Shown piece after piece: positions 47,539 to 56,001 of a stretch of DNA of 64,000 nucleotides. The first letter of the stretch is position 1; each line of letters starts with the position of its first letter. The DNA lies in assembly GCA_023381535.1 (NCBI GenBank), contig JAMCSN010000022.1, forward strand, positions 1-64,000, in the 5' to 3' direction. The notes beneath the pieces are model-generated. The model had not been told where the DNA came from. It searched no databases and was given only the letters and a program-made list of their open reading frames with translations. Source of the stretch: Bacteroidota bacterium (GTDB lineage Bacteria > Bacteroidota > Ignavibacteria > Ignavibacteriales > Melioribacteraceae). The position numbers were made by a program, and so were the translations under genes.

Positions 47539-48318
47539 ATGGCAATCACGGGTAAATTTAATACGGATTCCAAGGCACTGGTTAACAGGATTAATGCCCA
47601 TGATAAATTCGGTTCAAAAGATATTAACGAATGGATTTTCCAAAAGTTGGAACTCAAAAAAGGATTGCAAATTGTTGACCTCGGTTGCGGCACCGGTAAA
47701 CAGACCATCCCTATGGCAGAAATTGTTGGCCCATCGGGAAGTGTTACTGCCGTTGATGTTTCAAGCGAATCAATAAACATATTATCGCGCGAAGCAATAA
47801 GAAAAAGTATCGACAAAAATATTACTGTTATGAATTGTGATCTCGATGATTGGAACAAGCACCTAGGTAAAACTAAATTCGACCGTGCCCTTGCATCCTT
47901 TTCAATTTACTATTCCAAAAATCCGGAAGCGCTTTTTGAAACAGTTTGTTCAGTATTGAAACCGAACGGTCTATTTTTCTTTTGCGGACCATCATTAAAA
48001 AATAACAGCGAGATAAAAGAATTTATTGCGGCGATTAAAAATTCCTCCGATGAAAGTGTGACCGGAGGGGCTGATTTCATGGAAAAGACAGGTCAATTAC
48101 TTGCACACAAACTTTTCAAGGCGGTCGAAGTCTCCATTTTCGAAAATCCATTAAAGTTCGATTCCCCGGACTCGCTATATCAATACTGGAGCTCTTGCAA
48201 CATGTACGATGAGAAAATTGACGCTGCTTTCCAGAAAGCGGCTCAAGAACATTTCAAAACAAACAAATATTTTGCAGCGTACAAACGGGTGATTGGTGTA
48301 AAGGCTAAAAAGCTCTAA
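47539..48318 (+). CDS. Class I SAM-dependent methyltransferase
   Basis: A 259-residue methyltransferase. Motif I is IVDLGCGTGKQTIPMAE (about 45-61), followed by VTAVDVSSESINIL (motif II acidic end) and a motif IV-like FDRALASFSIYYSKNP. The target is not identifiable. Its ATG abuts the stop of the deacetylase-like gene, so the two probably act together, perhaps on a surface glycan. recG follows. Confidence 0.85.
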   Translation: MAITGKFNTDSKALVNRINAHDKFGSKDINEWIFQKLELKKGLQIVDLGCGTGKQTIPMAEIVGPSGSVTAVDVSSESINILSREAIRKSIDKNITVMNCDLDDWNKHLGKTKFDRALASFSIYYSKNPEALFETVCSVLKPNGLFFFCGPSLKNNSEIKEFIAAIKNSSDESVTGGADFMEKTGQLLAHKLFKAVEVSIFENPLKFDSPDSLYQYWSSCNMYDEKIDAAFQKAAQEHFKTNKYFAAYKRVIGVKAKKL

Positions 48319-48393
48319 ATGCATTTTCATCGCTTCATCACTACCCTTTTTTTAATTATATTTATTCCGTTTCATAACAATTTCAGTTGCTTC

Positions 48394-50571
48394 ATGCACG
48401 ATAATATTTCGACACCAATTCAATACTTAAAATCGGTCGGACCAAAACGTGCAGAATCGTTTGCCAAAATCGGAATTAACACCGTTAAGGATTTGCTCTT
48501 CTACTTTCCCACCAGATACTTGGACCGATCAACTATTTTGAATACGGTGAAGGTTGTTCAACATGCCGTTAACGGTTACGAAGGCGAGGTAACGATCATC
48601 GGTGAAGTTGTCAATTCTGAGATTCACCGTTACCACAAAAAACAAATTTTCAAAGTTCGCTTCAAAGATGCATCGGGCTTTTTTGAGTGTGTTTGGTTTC
48701 AAGGCGCAAAATATTTTCAGAATGTATTCCACACGGGAGAATATTTCGCTATCTCTGCTAAGCCAGTCTTAACGAAGTACGGACATCTTCAATTCGTTCA
48801 CCCGGATTTTGATAGGTTTGCTGAAAAGGAATCGAAAGAATTTTTTCACACAGGCAAGATCATTCCGTTTTACCTTGTTCCTAAAGAATTGAAGGAAACA
48901 AATCTCGGCGATTTAAGCCTAAGAAGAATTGTGCACCAAGCCGTGAAAAATTTTGCGAAAGATCTTTCCGAATCGTTACCGGATTACATCGTTAAAGAGA
49001 AAAACCTACTCAATATTATTGATACGGTAAAAAACATGCACTTCCCACAAGACTTTCCTTCGCTAGAATCTGCTCAGCACCGTATGAAGTTTGAAGAGTT
49101 GTTTTATTTCGAAACGATGGTTGCGCTGAGGAAACAACTTGTCAAAGTGAAAACCAAAGATCACGTTATCAAAACAAAAAGTGATTTGATAAAACAATTT
49201 CTGAAATCTCTTCCGTTCGAATTAACCGGTGCGCAATTAAAAGTATTGAGTGAAATTAGAAAAGATATTGAAAGCGATAAACCGATGAACCGTTTACTGC
49301 AAGGTGATGTCGGAAGCGGTAAAACTATTGTTGCGCTTATCAGCATGCTGATTGTTGTTGCAAGCGGTTATCAAGCCGTGCTGATGGCGCCGACGGAAAT
49401 TCTTGCCGACCAGCATTTCAAAAATATTTCCGGATTGGTCGAACGGTTCGGAATAAAAGTAAGTCTGCTCATCGGCGGACAGAAAAAATCGGAACGGGAA
49501 AAAGTTTTGCGCGAGATCACAGACGGCACAGCTCAAATAATTGTCGGCACTCACGCATTGATCGAAGAGAATGTTAAATTCCATCAACTCGGTCTCGTTA
49601 TCATCGATGAGCAGCACCGCTTTGGAGTTATGCAGAGATCAACACTTGTTCGGAAGGGACTTAACACAGACATTCTTATCATGACTGCTACGCCGATACC
49701 GCGCACGCTAACAATGTCGGTTTACGGTGATCTTGATCTTTCCGTCATCGACGAGATGCCGTCGAACAGAAAACCGATTAAGACATTCCTTCGTGGAGAA
49801 AACAAACTGCCGGACATTTACCAGTTCATAATTGAAAAAGCCGGCGATGGCTATCAAACGTTTTTGGTTTATCCGCTCATTGAAGAGTCGGAGAAAGTTG
49901 AGCTGAAAGCTGCAGAGACGTATTTCAAATCGCTGAAGACCGAACATTTGAAAGACTTGCGTTTGTGCTTGATTCATGGGCGCATGAGCTGGCAAGACAA
50001 AGAAAAAATCATGTTCGACTTCGCATCTAAGAAATACGACGTGCTCGTTTCGACCACTGTTATTGAGGTCGGAATCGATATACCCGATGCCAACATTATC
50101 GTTATCAACGACGCATTCAGATTCGGACTGTCGCAGCTTCATCAACTGCGCGGAAGAGTTGGGAGAAGCGATAAGCAGGCTTACTGCATTCTTGTTGCCA
50201 AAGACGAACACGCTGTGAAGTCGAATCAATTTGACTTCAACTTCGATTATCTTTCCCCCGATCAAATAGAAAAGCACAAAACCATGATTCGTTTGAATGC
50301 GATGGTAAAGCACACGAGCGGTTTTGATTTATCCGAGATTGATTTGAAACTGCGCGGACCGGGAAATATTTTCGGGACACAGCAGAGCGGTTTGCCGGAA
50401 CTAAAGTATGCCGATCTGGTTGAGGATACAAAAATTCTTCACGATGCGCGCGATACGGCTTTCGCAATCATCGAGAACGATGGACAACTTGATCACGAAA
50501 AAAATTCTGTAATCAAAAAAACTCTTCAAGAAAATTTTCACTACAACATCCAACTCTCTCAGATCGCGTGA
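48394..50571 (+). CDS. recG: ATP-dependent DNA helicase RecG
   Basis: A 725-residue branch-migration helicase. The N-terminal wedge domain includes LKSVGPKRAESFAKIGINTVKDLLFYFPTRYLDRS. The helicase core has Walker A QGDVGSGKTIVAL, DEQH box (IIDEQHRFGVMQR), TATPIPRTL and the C-terminal RGRVGRSDKQAYCIL. ATG 48394 is preferred because the frame from ATG 48319 would add a hydrophobic 25-residue leader that the family does not have, although that ATG abuts the preceding stop. The helicase remodels stalled forks and Holliday junctions. Confidence 0.94.
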   Translation: MHDNISTPIQYLKSVGPKRAESFAKIGINTVKDLLFYFPTRYLDRSTILNTVKVVQHAVNGYEGEVTIIGEVVNSEIHRYHKKQIFKVRFKDASGFFECVWFQGAKYFQNVFHTGEYFAISAKPVLTKYGHLQFVHPDFDRFAEKESKEFFHTGKIIPFYLVPKELKETNLGDLSLRRIVHQAVKNFAKDLSESLPDYIVKEKNLLNIIDTVKNMHFPQDFPSLESAQHRMKFEELFYFETMVALRKQLVKVKTKDHVIKTKSDLIKQFLKSLPFELTGAQLKVLSEIRKDIESDKPMNRLLQGDVGSGKTIVALISMLIVVASGYQAVLMAPTEILADQHFKNISGLVERFGIKVSLLIGGQKKSEREKVLREITDGTAQIIVGTHALIEENVKFHQLGLVIIDEQHRFGVMQRSTLVRKGLNTDILIMTATPIPRTLTMSVYGDLDLSVIDEMPSNRKPIKTFLRGENKLPDIYQFIIEKAGDGYQTFLVYPLIEESEKVELKAAETYFKSLKTEHLKDLRLCLIHGRMSWQDKEKIMFDFASKKYDVLVSTTVIEVGIDIPDANIIVINDAFRFGLSQLHQLRGRVGRSDKQAYCILVAKDEHAVKSNQFDFNFDYLSPDQIEKHKTMIRLNAMVKHTSGFDLSEIDLKLRGPGNIFGTQQSGLPELKYADLVEDTKILHDARDTAFAIIENDGQLDHEKNSVIKKTLQENFHYNIQLSQIA

Positions 50572-50637
50572 CCTCTCTCCAGAATTTTTTCCGGCGACAG
50601 TTGACGCCTCTCTCAAAAAGTTTTTTAAAAACATTTC

Positions 50638-50665
50638 TTGCAAAAAATTCATAAAAGATTATATT
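50638..50665 (+). promoter_or_regulatory. Promoter of the ATP-grasp/KamA unit
   Basis: TTGCAA (50638-50643) and TATATT (50660-50665) are 16 bp apart, between recG and the ATP-grasp gene. Transcription would begin near 50672, giving a leader of about 20 bases with GGAAGG at 50682-50687. Confidence 0.55.
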
Positions 50666-50693
50666 ACCAGCAGTAAAAATTGGAAGGATTGTT

Positions 50694-51770
50694 ATTAGTT
50701 CTTATCTACCAAATAAAAAATTAAAAGTTGCCCTCACATATAATGTAAAACCGGAAGAAAAAAAATCTTTCCAAGGAACACCTCTCACTCAACACTCAGA
50801 CTCAACAAAAAATTTCAACGACACGTATGCCGAGTGGGATTCTTACGAGACAATCAACGCGATTAAAGACGCGTTAGAACTTTTCAATGACGTAATTATG
50901 ATCGAAGCGGACGAAAATGCTTTCGAAAAATTCCGCTCAACCAAAGCTGACATAGTTTTCAACGTTGCCGAATGTGCAAACGGCACCAGTCGCGAGGCAC
51001 AGATACCGGCAATGCTCGACATGCTCAAGATTCCTTACACCGGTTCCGATCCTCTGACGCTTGCAACATGTTTGGATAAGGCACGGACAAAAGAAATTTT
51101 AGCTTACCACAAAATTCCGACGGCAAAATTTTTATTTGTTGAATCAATTGCCGAACTGGAGCGCTTCGATCTTAACTTCCCTGTGATGATCAAGCCGGTT
51201 GCCGAGGGTTCCAGCAAAGGAATTTTCAATTCGTCACTCGTTTACAATCTGAATGACCTTACAGAAAAACTAACAACAAGCTTTGTAACTTATAAACAGC
51301 CTTTCCTTATTGAGGAATTCTTACCTGGCAGAGAATTTACCGTGGCAATACTTGGAAACGGCTTGGAGACCGAAGTACTGCCGATAGTTGAGATTAATTT
51401 TGATGAATTGCCGAAGGAGTTGGTCCCGATATATTCCTATGAGGCAAAATGGGTTGTGGATACTCGCGAAAACCCGCTTAACATATTTACCTGCCCAGCC
51501 CAGCTCGATGAATCTCTGCAAGACAAAATTAGAAAAGTTGCTCTCGAGACTTATAAAATTTTAAGATGCCGCGACTGGAGCCGCATCGATATCCGTCTCA
51601 ATCAAAACGGCGAACCAAATGTGATTGAGATAAATCCGTTGCCGGGCGTTCTGCCGGATCCAAAAGATAATTCGTGTTATCCCAAAGCCGCGCGTGCGAC
51701 CGGTCTTTCATACGTTGAAATGATAAACAAAGTTTTAATAACAGCAGCCAAAAGATATAACTTGTTATGA
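50694..51770 (+). CDS. D-Ala-D-Ala-ligase-like ATP-grasp enzyme (first of two), apparent AUU start
   Basis: About 358 residues in the best reading. The frame is plainly coding well upstream of the first ATG (50898): it reads KKLKVALTYNVKPEEK, the normal N-terminus of this family. No ATG, GTG or TTG lies in frame between the stop at 50652 and 50898. The GGAAGG at 50682-50687 is six bases from an ATT codon at 50694, the likely start. Ddl-type motifs follow: PYTGSDPLTLATCLDK, IKPVAEGSSKGI, FLIEEFLPGREFTVAILG and RIDIRLNQNGEPNVIEINPLPG. It probably forms an amide or peptide bond by ATP; the substrate is unknown. It overlaps the next gene by four bases (ATGA). Confidence 0.82.
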   Translation: MSSYLPNKKLKVALTYNVKPEEKKSFQGTPLTQHSDSTKNFNDTYAEWDSYETINAIKDALELFNDVIMIEADENAFEKFRSTKADIVFNVAECANGTSREAQIPAMLDMLKIPYTGSDPLTLATCLDKARTKEILAYHKIPTAKFLFVESIAELERFDLNFPVMIKPVAEGSSKGIFNSSLVYNLNDLTEKLTTSFVTYKQPFLIEEFLPGREFTVAILGNGLETEVLPIVEINFDELPKELVPIYSYEAKWVVDTRENPLNIFTCPAQLDESLQDKIRKVALETYKILRCRDWSRIDIRLNQNGEPNVIEINPLPGVLPDPKDNSCYPKAARATGLSYVEMINKVLITAAKRYNLL

Positions 51771-52825
51771 ACCTTGAACAAAAAGTACTGATATGTTATA
51801 ACGAGCCCAGTAGATTTTATGATAACTACTTGGGAAAAAATATCTCCGATTCTGCCGATAATGTGGATTTATCGGAAAGAGAGTTTTTGAAACAGATTGC
51901 TCTGATCAAAAAAACTCTGTTGAAAAAATATATGAGCGTTGAAACGCTGGCGGTCAACAGCGATATCAAAAGCGCCATGAAAAAGATTCTTCATTTTTCA
52001 CCCGATGTGATTTTCAACTTTGTAGAATCCGTTGAAGGCAATTCTAATTTTGAAAGTTACATTGCCGGGATGTTTGACATCTTAGGAATACCTTATACGG
52101 GGAACGGACCGGTTACGCTCGGTAACTGTTTGATAAAATCCCGGACAAAACAAATTCTTCAGTCTCATGGTATTAGAACTCCGAAACATTGGGTTGCTCA
52201 TTTAAATGAGACTTTAGACAAAAACGAATTCGATCTGAAATTTCCGGTGATATTAAAATTGGCACGCGAAGACGCAAGCATTGGCATTTCAGAATTCTCC
52301 GTGGTAAGAACTTTTGACGAGATGATGGAACGGCTTAAGTACCTTCACACCTCATTTAAGCAAGAAGTTCTGATAGAAGAATACATCGAAGGTCGTGAAC
52401 TGAATGTTGCCATACTCGGCGATAAAATTCTCCCGATTTCGGAAATCCGTTTCGATGGACTGCCGGATGAGCTGCCAAAGATTGTAACGTACGAAGCCAA
52501 GTGGTCACCGGACAGCGTTTACTTCAAACATACAAATCCCAAATGCCCCGCTCCGCTAGATGAACCGCTGAAACAAAAAATTGAAAAAATGGCATGTGCA
52601 GCATTCGATGCAATGGACTGCAGAGATTATGCACGGGTTGATATTCGGTTGAATCAAAAAAATGTTCCGTACGTAATTGAAGTGAATCCAAACCCGGATA
52701 TTTCTCCCGATGCGGGGTTTATCCGTTCTGCCGGCACTGCCGGAATCAGTTATGACGAAGTGCTTTACAGAATATCAACGTTCGCGTTAAATAGAATGGC
52801 ATATGATACGCAAGCTGCAAGCTGA
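51767..52825 (+). CDS. D-Ala-D-Ala-ligase-like ATP-grasp enzyme (second of two)
   Basis: A 352-residue paralogue of the preceding gene. It has PYTGNGPVTLGNCLIKS, LKLAREDASIGISEF (in place of the EGSS loop), VLIEEYIEGRELNVAILG and RVDIRLNQKNVPYVIEVNPNPDISPDAGF. The metal-binding Asp, Glu and Asn positions are kept. The loop difference suggests a different acceptor from its neighbour and from standard Ddl. ATG 51767 overlaps the previous stop, and the gene overlaps the following GNAT gene by 23 bases, so translation is coupled through the unit. Confidence 0.85.
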   Translation: MNLEQKVLICYNEPSRFYDNYLGKNISDSADNVDLSEREFLKQIALIKKTLLKKYMSVETLAVNSDIKSAMKKILHFSPDVIFNFVESVEGNSNFESYIAGMFDILGIPYTGNGPVTLGNCLIKSRTKQILQSHGIRTPKHWVAHLNETLDKNEFDLKFPVILKLAREDASIGISEFSVVRTFDEMMERLKYLHTSFKQEVLIEEYIEGRELNVAILGDKILPISEIRFDGLPDELPKIVTYEAKWSPDSVYFKHTNPKCPAPLDEPLKQKIEKMACAAFDAMDCRDYARVDIRLNQKNVPYVIEVNPNPDISPDAGFIRSAGTAGISYDEVLYRISTFALNRMAYDTQAAS

Positions 52826-53276
52826 TGATAGAGAAAATCTTGTCTCGATCATTGAAAGCACAAATAATTTCAGTGATGAGGAAAAGAAAATCGCAATGGA
52901 ACTAATTGACGAGGCGCTCGGTAATCCTAACCATGAATACTACAACGTCTTCGTTTACGAAGATAACGGCAAAATTGCCGGCTACCATTGCACTGGAAAA
53001 AGAGCGTTGACAGACGGCGTTTATGATTTGTACTGGATCGTCGTTGATCAAAATATTCAGAACAAAGGCATCGGTAAACAATTACTGGATCATGCCGAAA
53101 ATTTTGTGAAAGAAAATAGAGGAAGATGGATTTTAGCCGAAACTTCTTCCAAAGATAGTTATGATGCCACAAGAAATTTTTACATGAGAAACAATTACTC
53201 GATAGTCTCCCAAATAAAAGATTTTTATAAGATCAATGACAATTTAATTGTCTTTGGTAAGTACATAAGAACTTAA
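52803..53276 (+). CDS. GNAT-family N-acetyltransferase
   Basis: A 157-residue acetyltransferase. The acetyl-CoA loop is VVDQNIQNKGIGKQLLDHAE (about 79-98), preceded by the beta-4 strand DLYWIVV. RNFYMRNNYSIVSQIKDFY is the typical C-terminal segment. It lies inside the ATP-grasp/KamA unit; by analogy with AblB, which acetylates beta-lysine made by AblA, it may act on the KamA product, but it is much shorter than the AblB proteins I know of. Confidence 0.82.
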   Translation: MIRKLQADDRENLVSIIESTNNFSDEEKKIAMELIDEALGNPNHEYYNVFVYEDNGKIAGYHCTGKRALTDGVYDLYWIVVDQNIQNKGIGKQLLDHAENFVKENRGRWILAETSSKDSYDATRNFYMRNNYSIVSQIKDFYKINDNLIVFGKYIRT

Positions 53277-53303
53277 AACACCATAATATAAAGGGCAACT
53301 ATC

Positions 53304-54533
53304 ATGGAACTCTGGCAGCAAATGATCAGAGACAGCGTTCACACTGTTGATCAACTTGTGGAGAAGTTCAACATCGACAGAACAGTGGCAGAAGGTCTGG
53401 ATGAATTTTTCCAGGCAAGAATCAATCCTTACTATCTCAGCTTAATCCGCTATCCAGGCGATCCGATTTGGCGTCAATGCGTTCCGGATAAGGAAGAGCT
53501 CGATGATTTGGAAGGATTCGAAGATCCGCTTCAAGAAGACGCGATGAGCCCGGTTCCCAACATAACACATAGATATCCCGACCGAGCATTGTTCCTCACA
53601 ACCAGTCAGTGCGGTATGTACTGCCGATTCTGTACAAGAAAAAGAAAAGTCGGCAACTCAGATAAAATTTCCATGAAAGAACTCGAATCGGCTTTTAAGT
53701 ATTTGGAAAAGCATACCGAAATTCGAGACGTTATCATGTCCGGTGGCGATCCGCTGATGTTAACCGACGCAATGCTCGAGAAAATTTTAAAACGCTTGCG
53801 TCAAATTCCTCATCTCGAGATTATCAGAATCGGCTCGAAGATGCCGTGCGTTCTTCCTCACCGCATTACACCCAAGTTGGTAGAAATGATCAAGAAGTAT
53901 CACCCAATTTACGTTAACACGCATTTCAATCACCCGTGGGAAATAACTCCGGAAAGCACCAAAGCATGCGAGATGCTTGCCAATGCCGGAATCCCGGTAA
54001 GCAATCAATCCGTGTTAATGAAAGATGTTAACGACGATGCCGAAGTGATGCGGGAGCTTTTCACAAAACTTTTGAAGATTAGAGTACGACCTTATTACTT
54101 ATATATGGCAGATGAAACGCGCGGAGCTAACCATTTTAGAACTTCGCTCGATAAAGGCTTGGAAATTATGCAGAAGCTGCGCGGCTATACAAGCGGTCTC
54201 GCTATTCCTCATTTTGTAATTGACGCACCCGGCGGCGGCGGAAAAATTCCGGTTCTTCCGCAATACGTTTTGCATCGCGACGAAGACAGGGTTGTAATGA
54301 AAAATTACAAAGGCGATATTTTTGTTTACCGCGAGACCCATCACAAAGAACAATCGGAATCCAAAGTTTCGATTCCGGTTGAGCTTGTTGATAAGAGCAA
54401 CGGTTCCAACGGAAACGGGTCGAATGGAAATGGTTCAAACGGCAACGGCTCAAATGGAAATGGCTCTTCCAAAAAGCCGAAGAACTATAAAGAGAAGGTT
54501 GAAGTTACCACCGTTTCGCAGAGCGATAACTGA
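53304..54533 (+). CDS. kamA: Lysine 2,3-aminomutase-like radical SAM/PLP enzyme (KamA family)
   Basis: A 409-residue enzyme. The cluster motif CGMYCRFC (C103, C107, C110) binds [4Fe-4S] and SAM, MSGGDPLML is the SAM-binding GGE-like loop, and the PLP lysine lies in DAPGGGGK (K314). D270 (in MADETRG) and D307 match the two Asp residues that hold the lysine side chain in clostridial lysine 2,3-aminomutase, supporting a lysine rather than glutamate substrate. The usual C-terminal domain is replaced or followed by a Ser-Asn-Gly repeat (365-388) and a basic tail. AAGGG precedes ATG 53304. A terminator follows. Confidence 0.9.
   Translation: MELWQQMIRDSVHTVDQLVEKFNIDRTVAEGLDEFFQARINPYYLSLIRYPGDPIWRQCVPDKEELDDLEGFEDPLQEDAMSPVPNITHRYPDRALFLTTSQCGMYCRFCTRKRKVGNSDKISMKELESAFKYLEKHTEIRDVIMSGGDPLMLTDAMLEKILKRLRQIPHLEIIRIGSKMPCVLPHRITPKLVEMIKKYHPIYVNTHFNHPWEITPESTKACEMLANAGIPVSNQSVLMKDVNDDAEVMRELFTKLLKIRVRPYYLYMADETRGANHFRTSLDKGLEIMQKLRGYTSGLAIPHFVIDAPGGGGKIPVLPQYVLHRDEDRVVMKNYKGDIFVYRETHHKEQSESKVSIPVELVDKSNGSNGNGSNGNGSNGNGSNGNGSSKKPKNYKEKVEVTTVSQSDN
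54396..54470 (+). repeat. Tandem repeat encoding Ser-Asn-Gly-Asn-Gly units in kamA
   Basis: About five degenerate 15-bp units (pattern like tcaaayggmaacgg) encode repeated SNGNG. The units keep the frame and differ mainly at third codon positions. The tract is a flexible linker before a Lys-rich C-terminus. Confidence 0.85.
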
Positions 54534-54553
54534 GAAATGTTCAGAGCATAAAC

Positions 54554-54585
54554 AAACATGGGCAGCTTGGCTGCCCATGTTTATT
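54554..54585. terminator. Bidirectional terminator between kamA and the thioredoxin-like gene
   Basis: A perfect 13-bp stem, AAACATGGGCAGC with GCTGCCCATGTTT, closes a TTG loop, with a T-rich stretch on one side and an A-rich one on the other. It can serve both convergent operons. Confidence 0.85.
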
Positions 54586-54603
54586 TGTAGCAAGTTATTA
54601 TTC

Positions 54604-55107
54604 TTACTTCATCACAATTTTCGCTATGTCTTTTTCCAAACTCTCTTTTGGTGTTTCTACAATTCTACCAATCTCGTTGTTATCCTTATAAAAAATCATC
54701 GTCGGGACTAATTCAATGTTGAGTTTTTCCACGTCGCCGGCAGGGTCGGATTTTTTTCTGTCAACACAAATCAACGTAAGATTTTTCTGATCATAATTTA
54801 GCTGATCCAAAATTTTGAAGAAGCGGGGCACCTCACGACGGCTATCGCCGCACCACGTTCCCATTACAATTGTGATCTTCACATCTTTCAGCTTATCGCC
54901 AATTTCTTTAACCGTGGCTGAATCCGGCGTGTAGTTATCATGTTCGGAATCAAACCACCATGAAAAACTTGTATCAGCAAAAGCCGAACGCTCGCAAACG
55001 CCGAGAAGCATCGGCTTACCGGTTTTTTCGTCAACCGACATTTTATTTTTCTCCTGTGCAAAAATTAAAGTTGAAAACACCATTAGAACCAACACTATTT
55101 TTTTCAT
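54604..55107 (-). CDS. Secreted thioredoxin-fold protein with a CxxS site
   Basis: A 167-residue protein with a signal peptide (about 1-18, MKKIVLVLMVFSTLIFA) and a thioredoxin-like domain. The active-site position reads GTWCGDSRREVPRF, with CGDS instead of CxxC, and the cis-Pro region is LVPTMIFY. A single Cys suggests an isomerase, monothiol or structural role instead of classic disulfide reduction. AGAGG precedes ATG 55107. It is the last gene of a long minus-strand run, after nadK. Confidence 0.8.
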   Translation of the reverse strand: MKKIVLVLMVFSTLIFAQEKNKMSVDEKTGKPMLLGVCERSAFADTSFSWWFDSEHDNYTPDSATVKEIGDKLKDVKITIVMGTWCGDSRREVPRFFKILDQLNYDQKNLTLICVDRKKSDPAGDVEKLNIELVPTMIFYKDNNEIGRIVETPKESLEKDIAKIVMK

Positions 55108-55116
55108 AATTAACCT

Positions 55117-56001
55117 CTAAGAATTATTCGACTTCCGTACATCCAATCCCCAATAAAGTTTGTTGCGAAGAATTTCAAAATAATTTGTTCTGTTTGAATG
55201 AACCAGCTTTACCGGACGGATACACTTTTCAATACTGATAGTGGACGGCGGATCATAAAAATAAACGCGTTGACCGTCGCAGCTGATTTGAATTTTATCC
55301 GACGGCGAGTTAACCATGATTGATATCTTCTGATCGCTTGAAACAACGAGAGGTCGCATAGTTAATGTATGCGGCGCAATCGGACTGAGAGTTATAACAT
55401 TTGCTTTCGGATTCACGATCGGTCCCCCGGCTGAAAGCGAGTATCCGGTTGTGCCGGTTGGAGTTGCAACAATAATTCCGTCTGCAGAAAAGGTCGCAAC
55501 GTAATCGTCGTCAACTTTGATCGTCAACTCAATCATTTTCGGCCAAGGACCTTTATCAATCACCAGATCATTTATGGCATAAAGATTTTTCTCGCCGCCG
55601 TTGCACGAAGCAGCGAGAGCCATTCTTTCTTCAATTGAATAATCGTTAGCCTTAATGTCATTTAAGAATTCCGCAAAACTTTCCAGATCAAACTCGGCAA
55701 GGAACCCGAGCTTTCCAAAATTTACACCGACCATAGGCGTGCCGGATTCTCTTACTTCGTACGCGGTATTCAGCATCGTACCGTCTCCGCCGATAGATAC
55801 CACCATGTCGGAGTGTTTGCTAAGATCCGTATGAGATAAAAGCGCAGCTCCGGGAAATTGTTTTTTCAAATCAGCTTCGAATTTCAAAAGCGAATCGCTG
55901 AGAATAAACTTGAATCCTTTTTTCTCGAGCTCATCCGTTATCTTCTTAACAATGCTTAGGACGTCTTTCTTCGTAATGTTTGGAATAATTCCGATTGTCA
56001 T
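55117..56001 (-). CDS. nadK: NAD kinase
   Basis: A 294-residue ATP-NAD kinase that makes NADP. The GGDGTMLN motif lies in VVSIGGDGTML. NFGKLGFLAEF, IVATPTGTTGYSLSAGGPIV and APHTLTMRPLV are diagnostic. The length is normal. Its ATG overlaps the stop of the glycosyltransferase gene by four bases. Confidence 0.95.
   Translation of the reverse strand: MTIGIIPNITKKDVLSIVKKITDELEKKGFKFILSDSLLKFEADLKKQFPGAALLSHTDLSKHSDMVVSIGGDGTMLNTAYEVRESGTPMVGVNFGKLGFLAEFDLESFAEFLNDIKANDYSIEERMALAASCNGGEKNLYAINDLVIDKGPWPKMIELTIKVDDDYVATFSADGIIVATPTGTTGYSLSAGGPIVNPKANVITLSPIAPHTLTMRPLVVSSDQKISIMVNSPSDKIQISCDGQRVYFYDPPSTISIEKCIRPVKLVHSNRTNYFEILRNKLYWGLDVRKSNNS

Noticed and set aside
48319..48393. Longer recG start with a hydrophobic leader resembling a signal peptide
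   Set aside because: RecG is a cytoplasmic helicase and the family begins close to the ATG at 48394; the leader is most likely untranslated or spurious.
49708..50313. Antisense open frame (201 codons) opposite recG
   Set aside because: Same reasoning: it is opposite conserved helicase motifs and has no independent support.
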